Source: Cephalotus follicularis (Eukaryota; Streptophyta; Magnoliopsida; Oxalidales; Cephalotaceae). From it: a stretch of DNA of 64,000 nt. Position numbers and translations under genes: made by a program. Under the pieces are notes generated by a model. The model made no database searches. It saw nothing but the letters and a program-made list of their open reading frames with translations, and had not been told where the DNA came from. The stretch lies in assembly GCA_001972305.1 (NCBI GenBank), contig BDDD01002284.1, positions 63,993-127,992 on the forward strand. The letters are read 5' to 3'. This document shows positions 34,301-43,110 of the stretch, piece after piece (the stretch's first letter is position 1; each line of letters starts with the position of its first letter).

Positions 34301-35187
34301 TCTTCTTTCCCAACACCATTTTCAAACAATTAAGAGACTACAACCTTGAAGGAGTTGTAGAAACCATTCAAGAAATGAGACGCCAAAATCTATTCAACAA
34401 TTTTCAGGTAATTCAAAACTTCCTCAGACACATTCTTTCAAATCCTCAACAATACCCAATAATTACTACTGGTAATTTATCTTACTATTTTCCAAAAAAT
34501 CAACAAATCCAATGTCCAAAAATCCTAGACACTTGTCAATCCATACCTATTGACAAATATTCTTGTACTTGTCATTTGGCATATACAATTTATACAGCCT
34601 GTTGGGATTTATCAGGACCCAAAGAGTATATTTTCCAAAATAAAATAATTACCCCACAATTCCTCATGGATCATGGCATGCTCCAACAAGTTGTTTTCTC
34701 AGATTTAAGCCATTTCCAACACTTAGGAAGAAAAATAAAATTGATTGGATTAGATCTAATGGTTCGAGGATTTCAAGGCGTCCAGGCAACAATTACATCC
34801 ACCCCTCCAGAATTTATACACAGTATAAAGCCTGCCAGACATCTAATACAAATTCAAGGATACAATCATATCCCACAATTGTTTCCACATTTAATCCAAA
34901 CGGAACTATGGGATTGTTCCCGTCCTCTTCAAGCACAAGTTCGCCATTGGGCAGCAAAAACAATTACAACCAAATGGAACCATTGCTATCTTCCATTTAG
35001 CTTCAGACTTATCGCCGAAGATCACATACAAAAGATCTATTCAACTCAATCACATATCCATATTAGTCTCGCAGATAAAACAGATTGCGACCCATTGATA
35101 GATATTATCAAAAAGGAAATGATTGAAAACACTGATTATCGCAAGACATTTTCTGAAAATAAAGCCCTCAATAATTGGATGATGTAA
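31366..35187 (+). CDS. long intact pararetrovirus-like polyprotein lacking an RT core
   Basis: The open frame runs from the rearrangement breakpoint near 31304 to TAA 35185-35187. The first in-frame ATG is 31366, giving 1273 residues. The native N-terminus was lost at the breakpoint. The N-terminal part has two copies of a roughly 70-residue module (EKYLQKR, SEKEQ, WYE-F/L-MI, IKSHVMFF, YISQNK), one starting just before the ATG. A Lys, Glu and Asn-rich coiled-coil-like middle follows. A retropepsin motif LIDSGAQMNC lies near residue 428, with ILGQPFLEI after it. An RT beginning (KKLIGPNKSP to INYKPIN, residues 640-680 or so) is followed by unrelated sequence with no YxDD catalytic core. Next come five LSPTE-like repeats (33822-34275) and a conserved C-terminal region I do not recognise (about 34290-35187). 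Codon use is strongly A-rich. It may be a fused relic or a non-autonomous gene. Confidence 0.65.
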   Translation: MYSEKEQNDIRTEWYEFMIKIKSHVMFFNYLSIYISQNKNEKINIQPFRINKDLIEKDFNQEKYLQKRIKFFKKYSEKEQKSIRKSWYELMITIKSHVMFFDYLPIYISQNKKENDFEKEEVLQNNNKDHFEKHFEKKNIHSLSKEIDTCNEQISKEKTLQNSINKKYFEENKFSLKETINDSIPEKITQTNSLQIEKIKEEPECFQHHVSLTRVQDYKIYSLNSEHESKDFDIHNFEQQENKHFPSKEITSIQKINHKIKNNKIRTICMINTDKQKETNLLIKLADKIDNPELKLEYLLKLKDLITNEPSTSISQPYTLKKIFQRFENSSTQELTLQDLQKEIKDTKQELQKFKQKTKKQITNLEQILLQKHLSSSSSDKKIEQIDQGETSTKFINLIERITYQKWHVNITVTIQDSFKLQTIALIDSGAQMNCIQEGLIPTKYFEKTKQKLSTANGENLRVNFKVTDVHICNEGICIKQSFILVKDLDIGIILGQPFLEIIKPFKVTNEGITTKLFQQKIMFAFNEKPITKDINLLKTFSLVKEHSVNIIETKENHLQQELSNKKFEHQLQTSQRKEKIDSLKINIIKNICSDLPNVFWHRKRHMASLPYENNFAEQNILTKIKSIQITHELMKYCEKDIQELLNKKLIGPNKSPLNHATIYKNSGTPKFIINYKPINIRHSLTKSDLIIHCEWSIMLFYAPRKIMNEIFIPFSIDDILTILKEQYSKYSYTFYKIIQTNDLSLSKQKINLFITHDRFLGIITYNQKSILFHLIFPDVATDRKQLPIIIYIDSLFLNTNQNCQQAFSRLEQKKESIKDTLSPTEIKKNTSDTLSPTETRIRFLKRNKTFQKLLQNIFPFVLHKKESFKTTLSPTEVKITLFPTTMKTLSIQKSFTDKLLFNNSSHTYLDHYKRDSFHIRSIPYRISSFHSFIKTPQTMETLSSDRATKKKKFPSPTEIEKSKSLSLTEIEIRNSRAFFFPNTIFKQLRDYNLEGVVETIQEMRRQNLFNNFQVIQNFLRHILSNPQQYPIITTGNLSYYFPKNQQIQCPKILDTCQSIPIDKYSCTCHLAYTIYTACWDLSGPKEYIFQNKIITPQFLMDHGMLQQVVFSDLSHFQHLGRKIKLIGLDLMVRGFQGVQATITSTPPEFIHSIKPARHLIQIQGYNHIPQLFPHLIQTELWDCSRPLQAQVRHWAAKTITTKWNHCYLPFSFRLIAEDHIQKIYSTQSHIHISLADKTDCDPLIDIIKKEMIENTDYRKTFSENKALNNWMM
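31623..32315 (+). repeat. right arm of 693-bp inverted repeat in P
   Basis: This partner of 30611-31303 lies inside the long open frame, covering the second N-terminal module and the coiled-coil-like part. A transcript running through both arms could fold into a long hairpin. Confidence 0.95.
33822..34275 (+). repeat. five dispersed CCCACTGAG units (LSPTE repeats)
   Basis: Copies of TATCTCCCACTGAGATA or close variants lie at about 33827, 33866, 33983, 34227 and 34260. They encode LSPTEI, LSPTET, LSPTEV, PSPTEI and LSLTEI. Spacing is irregular. They fall in the part of the frame that follows the truncated RT. Confidence 0.85.
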
Positions 35188-35471
35188 AAAGATTCTACTT
35201 TGAAAAAACATTGGTAATCAGTCACCAAAAAGAATTAGAGCTACTATCTGCATCAACAAATTACGAAGATTGCAGTAAGTACTCTACACCAACAAAATTA
35301 CAGTATTACGGCAGAAGCGTCAGCAGACACGTCAGCATAGCCGCTCGTCAGCAGACACGTCAGCATAGCCGCCATTCACTATTTGAAGCACTCAACAGAC
35401 AAGTTACTATTCATGAACAGTAACTCCACCAGAAAAAGTTACTATTCACAAATAGTAAACTCACTCAAAGG
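34620..35471 (+). repeat. 852-bp direct repeat of P, right copy
   Basis: This is the partner of 29225-30076. It starts inside the coding frame and ends just before the TATA box, so the left copy has the upstream elements but not the TATA box. Confidence 0.95.
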
Positions 35472-35481
35472 CTTATATATA
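35318..35481 (+). promoter_or_regulatory. promoter-like segment: four TGACG (CGTCA) sites and TATA box
   Basis: CGTCA occurs at 35318, 35330, 35346 and 35358, arranged as two 28-bp direct repeats with 12-bp spacing inside each pair. Paired TGACG motifs about 12 bp apart are the layout of the as-1 element in caulimovirus-type promoters, bound by TGA bZIP factors. TATATATA lies at 35474-35481. Two TTACTATTCA(T/C) blocks (35403, 35438) lie between them. Position right after the long frame fits a pararetrovirus promoter. Activity is inferred. Confidence 0.6.
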
Positions 35482-36455
35482 CAAGCCTTCCCTCATTCAT
35501 TCAAGCAAGAAAAAAAGAAGCAATCAAGAAGAAATTAAGAAGCATTCTTCAAAGCTTCCTCTCAACAATTCTCAAACCATTTCTTCCTTCCAAAGATTGG
35601 AAGCAAGACACAAATCAATTCTCTCAAACCATTTCAAGAATTCTCCAAACCAATTATCCAAATCATTCCTCTCTTATGTAAACACTTAGAGCATGAGTGT
35701 AAACACTGAGAGTTGTAACCATTCAACAATTGAAGAATTGTAAAGATTCCGGCATAACAACCGAAAACCATTTCAAGTAAGTTTGTACATATTTCAATTT
35801 TAATGTGAGTGTTATTTCAAGAAAGCTTTGTACATAGTGTATATATTCAGCTTTCAAGTAAGTTTTATTGTGTTTTATTAAGTATGTTCTTATGTACATA
35901 GTATATATAAGTATTATTATGTTTTATTAAGTATTATTATGCTCTTATGTACATAGTATATATATATTCTTATGTGTTTATTTTACTATTGATTGAATGT
36001 TCTAGTACTATTCATTGAATTTCGTCACTATTCATTGAGTGTACTATTCACTATTCATTGAAGATTGACACTGTTCATTGAGTTTTTCGGTTACTATTCC
36101 GATAAGATTCTTTGAATAAAGGCCAAATAATTTATCAATTGCTTTAACTTATCCATCGATATGATCGATACATCCGTCTGACAGTGTGGAGAAAGTTAAT
36201 TTCAATTTCAATATTTCAATTAAAAAAATTTAACAATTGTGTTTAAGACCCAACGATAAGGAAGGTTGTACCTCCTGACAGATTGGTGGATTAAACTTTT
36301 AAATTCAGTTATTTACCTTCAGTAATTTACAATTAGCATTCGTAAAGGTCCATCTACATAGGACAGCGTCCTGCCAGTGTGGAACCTTTTCCATTTAACT
36401 TCTTCATATCATTCGCTTTACTTTAATTTACTTTGGTTAAGGACCATCTACATAT
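35482..36455 (+). other. leader-like non-coding region of P
   Basis: About 1 kb follows the TATA box without a credible gene. It starts with an AAGCAAG/CAATCAAGAAG-rich stretch, has TTTCAAGTAAGTTTG near 35772, and has a run of ACTATTCATTGA-type repeats (about 35985-36085). AATAAA lies at 36115. In pararetroviruses the transcript leader sits here. No matching primer site was found. Homology to LTR H resumes at about 36455. Confidence 0.5.
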
Positions 36456-36811
36456 CAATAGTATGCAATATAAAAGATGTTTCTTTAGAAACATATAACA
36501 TTTCAGTGATCGTACATCTCATATGAGGAAAACGATATCAGTACAGCAGTGGTTCTTAATTGGAGAACAAAACAGTGCCTCTATTAAAAAGAAAATAACA
36601 GTTGGTATGATAATAAGATTTTCTATTAGAAAACCGTTTACAAATCATTGTTTATGCTTTAAGCATTAGGTTGGTAAAATTCTTGAATATGTATTCATGA
36701 CAGTAGAAATTTTACCCAATAACAGTAATAATGGTTACAATATAACATATCAGGGATATTTGCAACCACAAACAGTTCAATTGATCAATTTACAAATTCT
36801 ACACCTACTGG

Positions 36812-36962
36812 TCCAAAGCGTCGACAGTTACTATATAAGCGTCGACGGTTAATGACTAGGAGTCGACATTACACAGTTTGAGCATCGACATTCTAAGCAT
36901 TATTATGCCATTTTCGTATCAAAGCATCGACAGTTACCCTGTAAGCGTCGACGCTTCTGGGT
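36812..36962 (+). repeat. GTCGAC motif cluster in LTR H
   Basis: Six copies lie in 150 bp: AAGCGTCGACAG, AAGCGTCGACGG, GGAGTCGACATT, GAGCATCGACATT, AAGCATCGACAG and AAGCGTCGACGCTT. They are of the GCGTCGAC flavour, although H is the same LTR family as I, which has the CAGTCGACTG flavour. Confidence 0.88.
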
Positions 36963-37801
36963 TTCATACGAATTCCAGGAGTAGTTTCAAAATAGGGGAT
37001 GCATAATTTCAATCTAAACTCAATCCAGTTCAACATGCAACCAAGTATGAACCATCATAACATACTATACATGTTATATGTTCAAAAACATGTCAAAATC
37101 CCCTACCTCAATAGCTTATCCCGAGATCAATTGGAATGATCTTTCACTTTATGCCCAATGTTCCTCACTTCCTTCATTCTCCAAAATTTGCAGAATTAAT
37201 CTACATCATTGCATGTTTACAGGTCTTAGACATGACTCCAGTACGTTAGGCTAATTATATAACCATGACAACATCCTGGAAATTGAATCATAAGCTTAAA
37301 ACTAACTTCTAAGTTCAACTTGTAACCTTAGCTAATACATTATCTCATCTTTTCTTTCATTTTTAATCCTCCATAAACATGTCAATAGTGGCATCGATGC
37401 TAACATTAAGGTATTACATTACTAGTGGCCTTAACAACAACAAGAAGTTTCGGATTACTTATCAATTCCAGGTAGTGTTCCAAGTTTCCCCTCTTTGCTT
37501 CAAGCTCCTTCCTCCTCTAGCAATCCTCCAATAATCATCCAGGTTGTCTCACAATCTCTCAGTGTTTCTAACACTAAATCATTTCAAGGATCAGTTGATA
37601 TAAGGACTCATCAGTGTGTCCTTCAATTCGCCAGATTCTCCCTCCTTCAATGCACATTTCTCTCTCTCACATGCATGCACCCTCTTTTGTTCTTTCTCTC
37701 AGTTTTGCAGATTGTGCAGGTTGAAGGGAGGCATGCAAGGCCTTAGTTCCGGGGTTAACAACAGCTGTCAAGGCCCCTTTTGCATGGCCAACATGTCTAA
37801 G

Positions 37802-38640
37802 TGTTGACATTTATGTCTCAATCCTAAGTTTTGCTGATAACATATTTGTGTTTAACAAAGTTTCTTAATGTGCAAGAAAGCCATGAAGTGAGAAAAACAG
37901 CAAGAATTCTGCAGACACGGGTCAGACCGTCGACGCCCAAGATTAAAGCGTCAGCGCTTTAGTAGGCAGTCAAGACAAGGGCCTAAGCGTCTACCGGTGA
38001 AGCGTTTGGAGAAGTTGAAGAAACACTCAAACCGTCGACGCCCAGATTCAAGCAGCCACGCTTTGGGGTACTAAGCATCAGCTCTTAGTGCAAATCGCCT
38101 GCCATCTAAACCAGTGAACCAAATGGCAATTAAAAGTGGCTTAAGCGTCGACGCCCAAGTCTAAGCGTCAGCGCTTTGAGGTACCGGTCGACTCCAACGT
38201 TTTGAACGCCTGCGCTTTGAGCTGAGAATTTGAATTTGAGATCCCTAACAGTCACATGACCGTCGACGCTTTACACGTGATAGTCGACGATTTGGTCGGC
38301 TGGAACAGTTTCTGACAGAGTTTTAGTGGACAATCCATTATGGAACTAATCCTAAACTATTCCCAGCGGATCTATGAGGCAAGAAGCTATATATACACGA
38401 ATGTTTGGAAGAAAGACAAGGAGAACAACACAAGCAATACACAATACAAAGATCATTCAAAGAAATCATACTCCAAGCATTCAAATAAAAAAGGCTTATC
38501 TAAAAGCTTTATCCTACATTCTAAGCCATTCTTGTTCTCACTGTTTTTGAGCGAATCTATCTTGTAAAATCCAACCTTGTGAGAGGTTTAGATTCCAACA
38601 TTACTCTTTTTACTTTGATTGTAATAGGGGAGTGAACCCT
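37802..38640 (+). repeat. LTR B1, truncated at its 3' end
   Basis: It starts TGTTGACATTTATG and matches LTR B2 to GAGTGAACCCT at 38640. There a deletion removes the last 300 bp or so of the LTR together with the primer site, and sequence resumes in the gag leader. TATATATA at 38388-38395 lies about 80 bp after a GTCGAC cluster. Confidence 0.9.
37918..38310 (+). repeat. GTCGAC motif cluster in LTR B1
   Basis: Six GTCGAC cores (37928, 38034, 38146, 38187, 38262, 38283 approximately) are interleaved with AAAGCGTCAGCGCTTT-type stems and AAGCGTCTACCGG variants. Confidence 0.88.
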
Positions 38641-38681
38641 ATATTCTTAATTGTTAGAGCCTTTGACGATCTAGATTGACA

Positions 38682-40580
38682 ATGAACTCAAACGCAGGAG
38701 AGAGCCAAAACATCTCTAAACCCCCTTATTTCGATGGCAATAACTGTAGCCATTGGAAGGCTAAAATGACCATTTTCATTCAATCCATGGACTACAACCT
38801 ATGGGACCTTATAGTTGATGGTCCTAATCTCCCCACTATCACACTTGAAAATGGGGATGTTGTTTCCAAGCCTAGGACCTACATGATGATAATGATAGGA
38901 AAAGAGTTCAAATAAATGCTAAGGCTTTGTGCCATAAATTCTAATGATTTCAATAGAATTTCGTCTTGCGTTTCCGCCAAGGAAATGTGGGATAGACTTG
39001 AGGTCACCTACGAAGGGACCAATCAAGTTAAGGAGGCCAAAATCAGCATGCTTGTACATGATTATGAAATGTTTACTATGAATGAGAACGAAGATATTAA
39101 ATCCATGTTCTCTAGATTTACTAACATCATCAATGCTTTACAAGCTTTTGATAAGACATATTCTAACAGTGAAATGGTAAGAAAAATTCTTAGGTGGTTA
39201 CCAAGGACTTGGATGCCAAAGGTCACAGCGATTGAGGAAGCAAAGAACCTCAATATCCTTGCATTAGAAGATCTTCTTGGGTCATTGATGACTCATGAAT
39301 TATCAATGCAAAAGAAGGATGACGATGAATCAAAGGAGAAGACGAAGAAGAATATTGTTGCCTTAAAATCATCCCAAACCGAAGATTCCGAGGATGATGA
39401 TGATGATGATGAAGAGCTAGCATTTATCACCCGAAGGTTCAAAAAGTTCCTTGCTAGCAAAAAGAAATTTGGTGGAAAGCCAAATAAAAATTCCACCAAA
39501 AAGGAGAGTCAAGCAAGCTTGAAGAAATCATATGCTTCGAGTGCAACAAACCGGGGCATTACGAAAGCAATTGCCCTCGCCTAAAGAGGAAGGACCTAGT
39601 GAAGAAGAAGAAGAAGGCTATGATCGCAACTTGGGACGATAGTGATGAGTCTAGCTCGGATTAAGACTCAAATGAAGATGTGGCTCAAATAGCCTTGATG
39701 GCTTTAGAGGAAGAACAAGAAGAAGAAGAAAGCGATGAGGTAACTTATGATGAACTTGTTTTAGTAGTGGAAAAATATAGCTCTATAATTGCTTCTTTAA
39801 AGAAAAAGGTTAAGTCCTTGGCAAATGAAAATGATGAACTAAAATTGGCCAAGGAAGAAACCTCAAATGAAATTGAGGTAGACCTCCTGGAAAATGAAGG
39901 GCATACCTTGTAAAAGAGAACAAAAATCTCAAGGAGGAAATAGAAGCTTTAAAGAAAACCTTCTCAAAGTTTTCTAATAGTAGTGAGAAGCTTGAAAATC
40001 TCCTTGGGATGAAAGATGTGTGTTTGATAAAGTCGGCCTAGGATATGAGGAAATGAACAATGTTAAGCTTTATCAAACATTCTTTGATAGGAAGGAGAAA
40101 ATAGAAAAAGAAAAGGTTGAGAAGTCTAAGATTAAAAAGAAAACCATGTGTGACTATTGTGGTAAAATTGGACACACATCTTTTACTTGCTTCCATAAAA
40201 AGAATGCCATGTTTAGGAAGAATTTGGTTAAATCATGCAATTTTTGTAGTAAACATGGACACACACTCTCACAATGTTATCATAGGAAGAATGCCATTAA
40301 TAAGAAAAGAATGAATGTCATGTGTACACATTGTGGTAAGTATGGTCATGCATTCTCATCTTGCTTTTATAGAAGAAGTTTTGTGCATAAAAGAAATGTT
40401 GTTGTATCTTGCAATATTTGTGGTAATAATGGACACACTTCTACATCATGCTTTTATAAACATAATATTTTGAATGACTTGAATTTCTCAAGGGTAAAAA
40501 GAAGTTGGGTTCCCAAAAGAACCGTTTTGACTAACCCCAAAGGACCCAAGGTTTGTTGGGTACCTCAAACAAAAATTTGA
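38682..40580 (+). pseudogene. gag: gag of element B, first copy
   Basis: The ATG at 38682 starts MNSNAGESQNISKPPYF, the same Gag as in A and in the second B copy. A small deletion and frameshift near 38885-38920 break the N-terminal domain. Compared with B2 it has lost the AAGCATATCATCATT block. The Gag core is intact from about 38940 to 39330. A poly-Asp stretch, a classical zinc knuckle (CFECNKPGHYESNC, about 39537) and another break follow. Then a clean frame (40020-40580) carries four more knuckle-like units: CDYCGKIGHTSFTC, CNFCSKHGHTLSQC, CTHCGKYGHAFSSC and CNICGNNGHTSTSC. The tail is SWVPKRTVLTNPKGPK. It ends at TGA 40578. Confidence 0.87.
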
Positions 40581-40595
40581 AATTTATGTTTGTAG

Positions 40596-42874
40596 GTTTG
40601 CTTGAAGGCATTATCCAAGAAGACACAATGGTACTTGGATAGTGGATGTTCCAAGCATATGACGGGCGACAAAAGTCTCTTCGTCAAATATGAACCAAAG
40701 GAAGAAGGAGAAGTAACATTTGGAGACAATGCGAAAGGGAAGATCAAAGGTGTTGGCTCCATAGGTAATCTTAAAACATCCATTCATAATGTGTTGTTTG
40801 TTGATGGACTCAAGCACAATCTATTGAGCATAAGTCAATTATGTGACAAGGATTGTAGAGTCGTTTTTGAAAAGGACTTATGCAAAGTGATAAATATAAA
40901 CGATGATCAAGTAAAATTTATAGGACATAGACATGGAAATGTATATGTGGTAGATATAGATGACTTGATTAATATTAAATGCTTAGTTTCTATGAATGAA
41001 GATAGTTGGCTATGGCATAGAAGGCTAGGTCATGTAGGTATGACAACCATTTCAAAACTTTTGAAACATGAGCTAGTTAAAGGACTTCCTAAGATTAAGA
41101 AGTTATTGTTGATGATTGTGTAGATTTCATTGAAAATGGTGTTAGCAAGATTAATCTAGATGAAGCCAAAATGGAGGAGTCCACCATAGAAGAAACCCCT
41201 CAAGAAGACTATCAAGAAGCTCTTTATGACAAAACCTTGAAGGTGGTAAGAGGACATCCTCATGAAGCTATTATAGGTAACCCTAGATTAGGTGTTTCTA
41301 CTAGATCTAACATTAATCATAATTATATTGCATTCTTATCTCAAATTGAGCCTAAAAATATAAATGAGGCCGAAAAGGATGAAAATTGGATCAATGCCAT
41401 GCAAGAGGAATTGAATCAATTTTAAAGGAGTAAAGTATGGAACCTAGTACCTAGACCTAGTAAGCAAAACATAATAGGAACAAAATGGGTTTATAGGAAC
41501 AAGGTAGATGACCAAGGTATAGTAATTAGGAACAAGGATAGACTAGTTGCTAAGGGATATTCCCAAGAAGAGGGAATCGACTTTGATGAATCATATGCAC
41601 CCGTAGCTAGATTAGAATCTATACGCATGTTGCTTGCATATGCATCATTTAAAGATTTTACTCTTTTTCAAATGGATGTAAAAAGTGCTTTTTTAAATGG
41701 GTTAATAAAGGACGAAGTGTATGTGGAACAACCTCCCGGGTTTGAAAACCCTCATTTTCCCGACCATGTTTTTAAGCTTTCAAAGGCTTTATATGGCTTA
41801 AAACAAGCTCCAAGAGCTTGGTATGAAAAGCTTAGTGGATATCTTCTTGAAAATGGTTTTAAGAGAGGCACTATTGATATTACCCTATTTACAAAAACTG
41901 TCAATGATGAAATTTTAATTGTTCAAGTATAGGTAGATGATATTATTTTCGGTTCTACTAACAAGAACTTGTGCAAGAGTTTTGCTAAGATCATGCAGGT
42001 AGAATTCGAAATGAGCATGATGGGTGAGCTCAACTATTTCCTTAGACTTCAAGTCAAACAATTGGAGGAAGGAATCTTCATCAACCAATCAAAGTATGTC
42101 AAAGACTTACTTAAAAGATTCGGGATGGAGAATGCCAAAAAGAGTAAGACACCCATGAGCACGACTACAAAGCTTGATAAGGATGAGCAAGGTAAGTCCA
42201 TCGATCAAAAATTGTATAGAAGTATGATAGGATCGTTGCTTTATTTAACAGCAAGTAGGCCGGATATCTTGTTTAGTGTATGCTTGTGTGCTAGATTTCA
42301 AGCATGTCCAAAAGAATCTCATTTGCATGCTGTAAAACGCATCTTTAAGTTTTTAGCATATACACCGTCCTTAGGATTATGGTATTTTAGAAAATCATCC
42401 TTTGACCTACACACTTACTCCGATGCTGACTTCGGAGGATACAAGGTAGATAGAAAGAGCACAAGTGGCACATGTCAATTCTTAGGCAATATGCTCATTT
42501 CTTGGTTTAGCAAGAAACAAAATTCGGTAGCACTTTCGACTACTGAAGCCGAATATATTGCCGCAGGAAGTTGTTGCGCACAAATCATGTGGATGAAACA
42601 ACAACTCCTTGACTATGGGTTTAACTTTGTGAAAGTGCCAATTAGGTGTGATAACACTAGTGCAATATGCTTAGGGAAAAACCCAGTTCATCACTCTAGA
42701 ACTAAGCACATTGACATAAGATATCACTTCATAAAAGATAACATTGAAAAGGGTGATATCGAATTAGTTTTCGTCCCGACCCAAGAGCAAGTCGCGGACA
42801 TATTCACCAAACCATTAGATGAACAAACCTTTTCAAAATTTAGATTGGAATTAGGTTTGTGTGAAATTGAGTGA
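40596..42874 (+). pseudogene. pol: pol of element B, integrase core deleted
   Basis: It is in the same frame as gag, after TGA 40578 and TAG 40593. The protease (WYLDSGCSKHMTG, about 40630) and pre-integrase HHCC start (LWHRRLGHVGM, 41010) are intact. At about 41096 the sequence jumps from GLPKIKK to the segment before RT, so the integrase core is gone. RT runs from about 41340 ([34 protein letters not shown]). It has a stop at 41423 and a TAG at 41930 that replaces the tyrosine codon of the YVDD box. RNase H (HTYSDADFGG, STTEAEYIA, IRCDNTSA) ends at 42874 with a full C-terminus (VADIFTKPLD). Confidence 0.88.
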
Positions 42875-42979
42875 TCAACATGTTTTTATGATTGTTGTGA
42901 ATATGTATGCTTGCTCAAAATGCTTATTTTCTCATTCGTGCATTCGTTCTCGCGCATTTACGGAAAATCTGCAGAAAAA

Positions 42980-43110
42980 CAGAGTAAAGCGCCAACTGTT
43001 GCTTTTAAAGCGTCAACGCTTTAAAACAAAATTAGGGTTCGAATTTGGGGAAATTGGCTAAGCACCGACGCTTAACCCCAAACTGTCGACGCTTTAATCG
43101 CGTTTTAAGG
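42980..43110 (+). repeat. GTCGAC motif cluster upstream of the third ORF of B
   Basis: Outside any LTR, four copies (AAAGCGCCAACTG, AAAGCGTCAACGCTTT, AAGCACCGACGCTTAA, CTGTCGACGCTTTAA) lie 130-260 bp before the ATG of the third ORF. Element A has an equivalent cluster at 48700-48895. Confidence 0.82.

Larger units (their letters stand above)
28990..36455. mobile_element. pararetrovirus-like locus P, rearranged
   Basis: A block unlike the surrounding LTR elements contains a long intact reading frame (31366-35187), an upstream 852-bp direct copy of its 3' end plus promoter (29225-30076), two inverted pieces (30075-30405, 30611-31303), a diverged piece (30406-30624) and a leader-like segment (35482-36455). 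The retropepsin followed by an RT start motif resembles plant pararetrovirus (Caulimoviridae) polyproteins. There are no LTRs, no TSD, loss of target sequence and short microhomology joints (AAGG at 30073-30076). This fits integration of viral-type DNA by end joining. The family is uncertain and the left edge (28985-29224) is unassigned. Confidence 0.6.
28543..37801 (-). repeat. gypsy LTR H (minus strand), split by locus P and truncated by B
   Basis: TGTCACACCCCG at 28543 is the reverse complement of the LTR end seen in I (GGGGTGTGACA). The segment 28543-28985 or so and then about 36455-37801 match I in reverse order, for example GGTTAGCCGTTGTCCTCAC near 28890 and CATCTCATATGAGGAAAACG near 36510. 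About 400 bp of the LTR is missing at the P insertion. The start of the LTR is missing at 37801, where the LTR of B begins. It was inserted in the pol of A between integrase and RT. Confidence 0.85.

Noticed and set aside
35175-35423. 82-codon frame overlapping the end of the long P frame
   Set aside because: It has no ATG (starts TTG), and its second half translates the TGACG repeats of the promoter-like segment.
29225-35471. The 852-bp repeats as LTRs of element P
   Set aside because: They lack TG...CA ends, a primer site and polypurine tract, begin inside coding sequence, and no TSD flanks them.
28990-36455. P as an ordinary Ty3/gypsy or copia element
   Set aside because: There is no integrase and no LTRs, the protease to RT lead-in looks pararetrovirus-like, and the promoter lies directly after the long frame. 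The assignment remains tentative.
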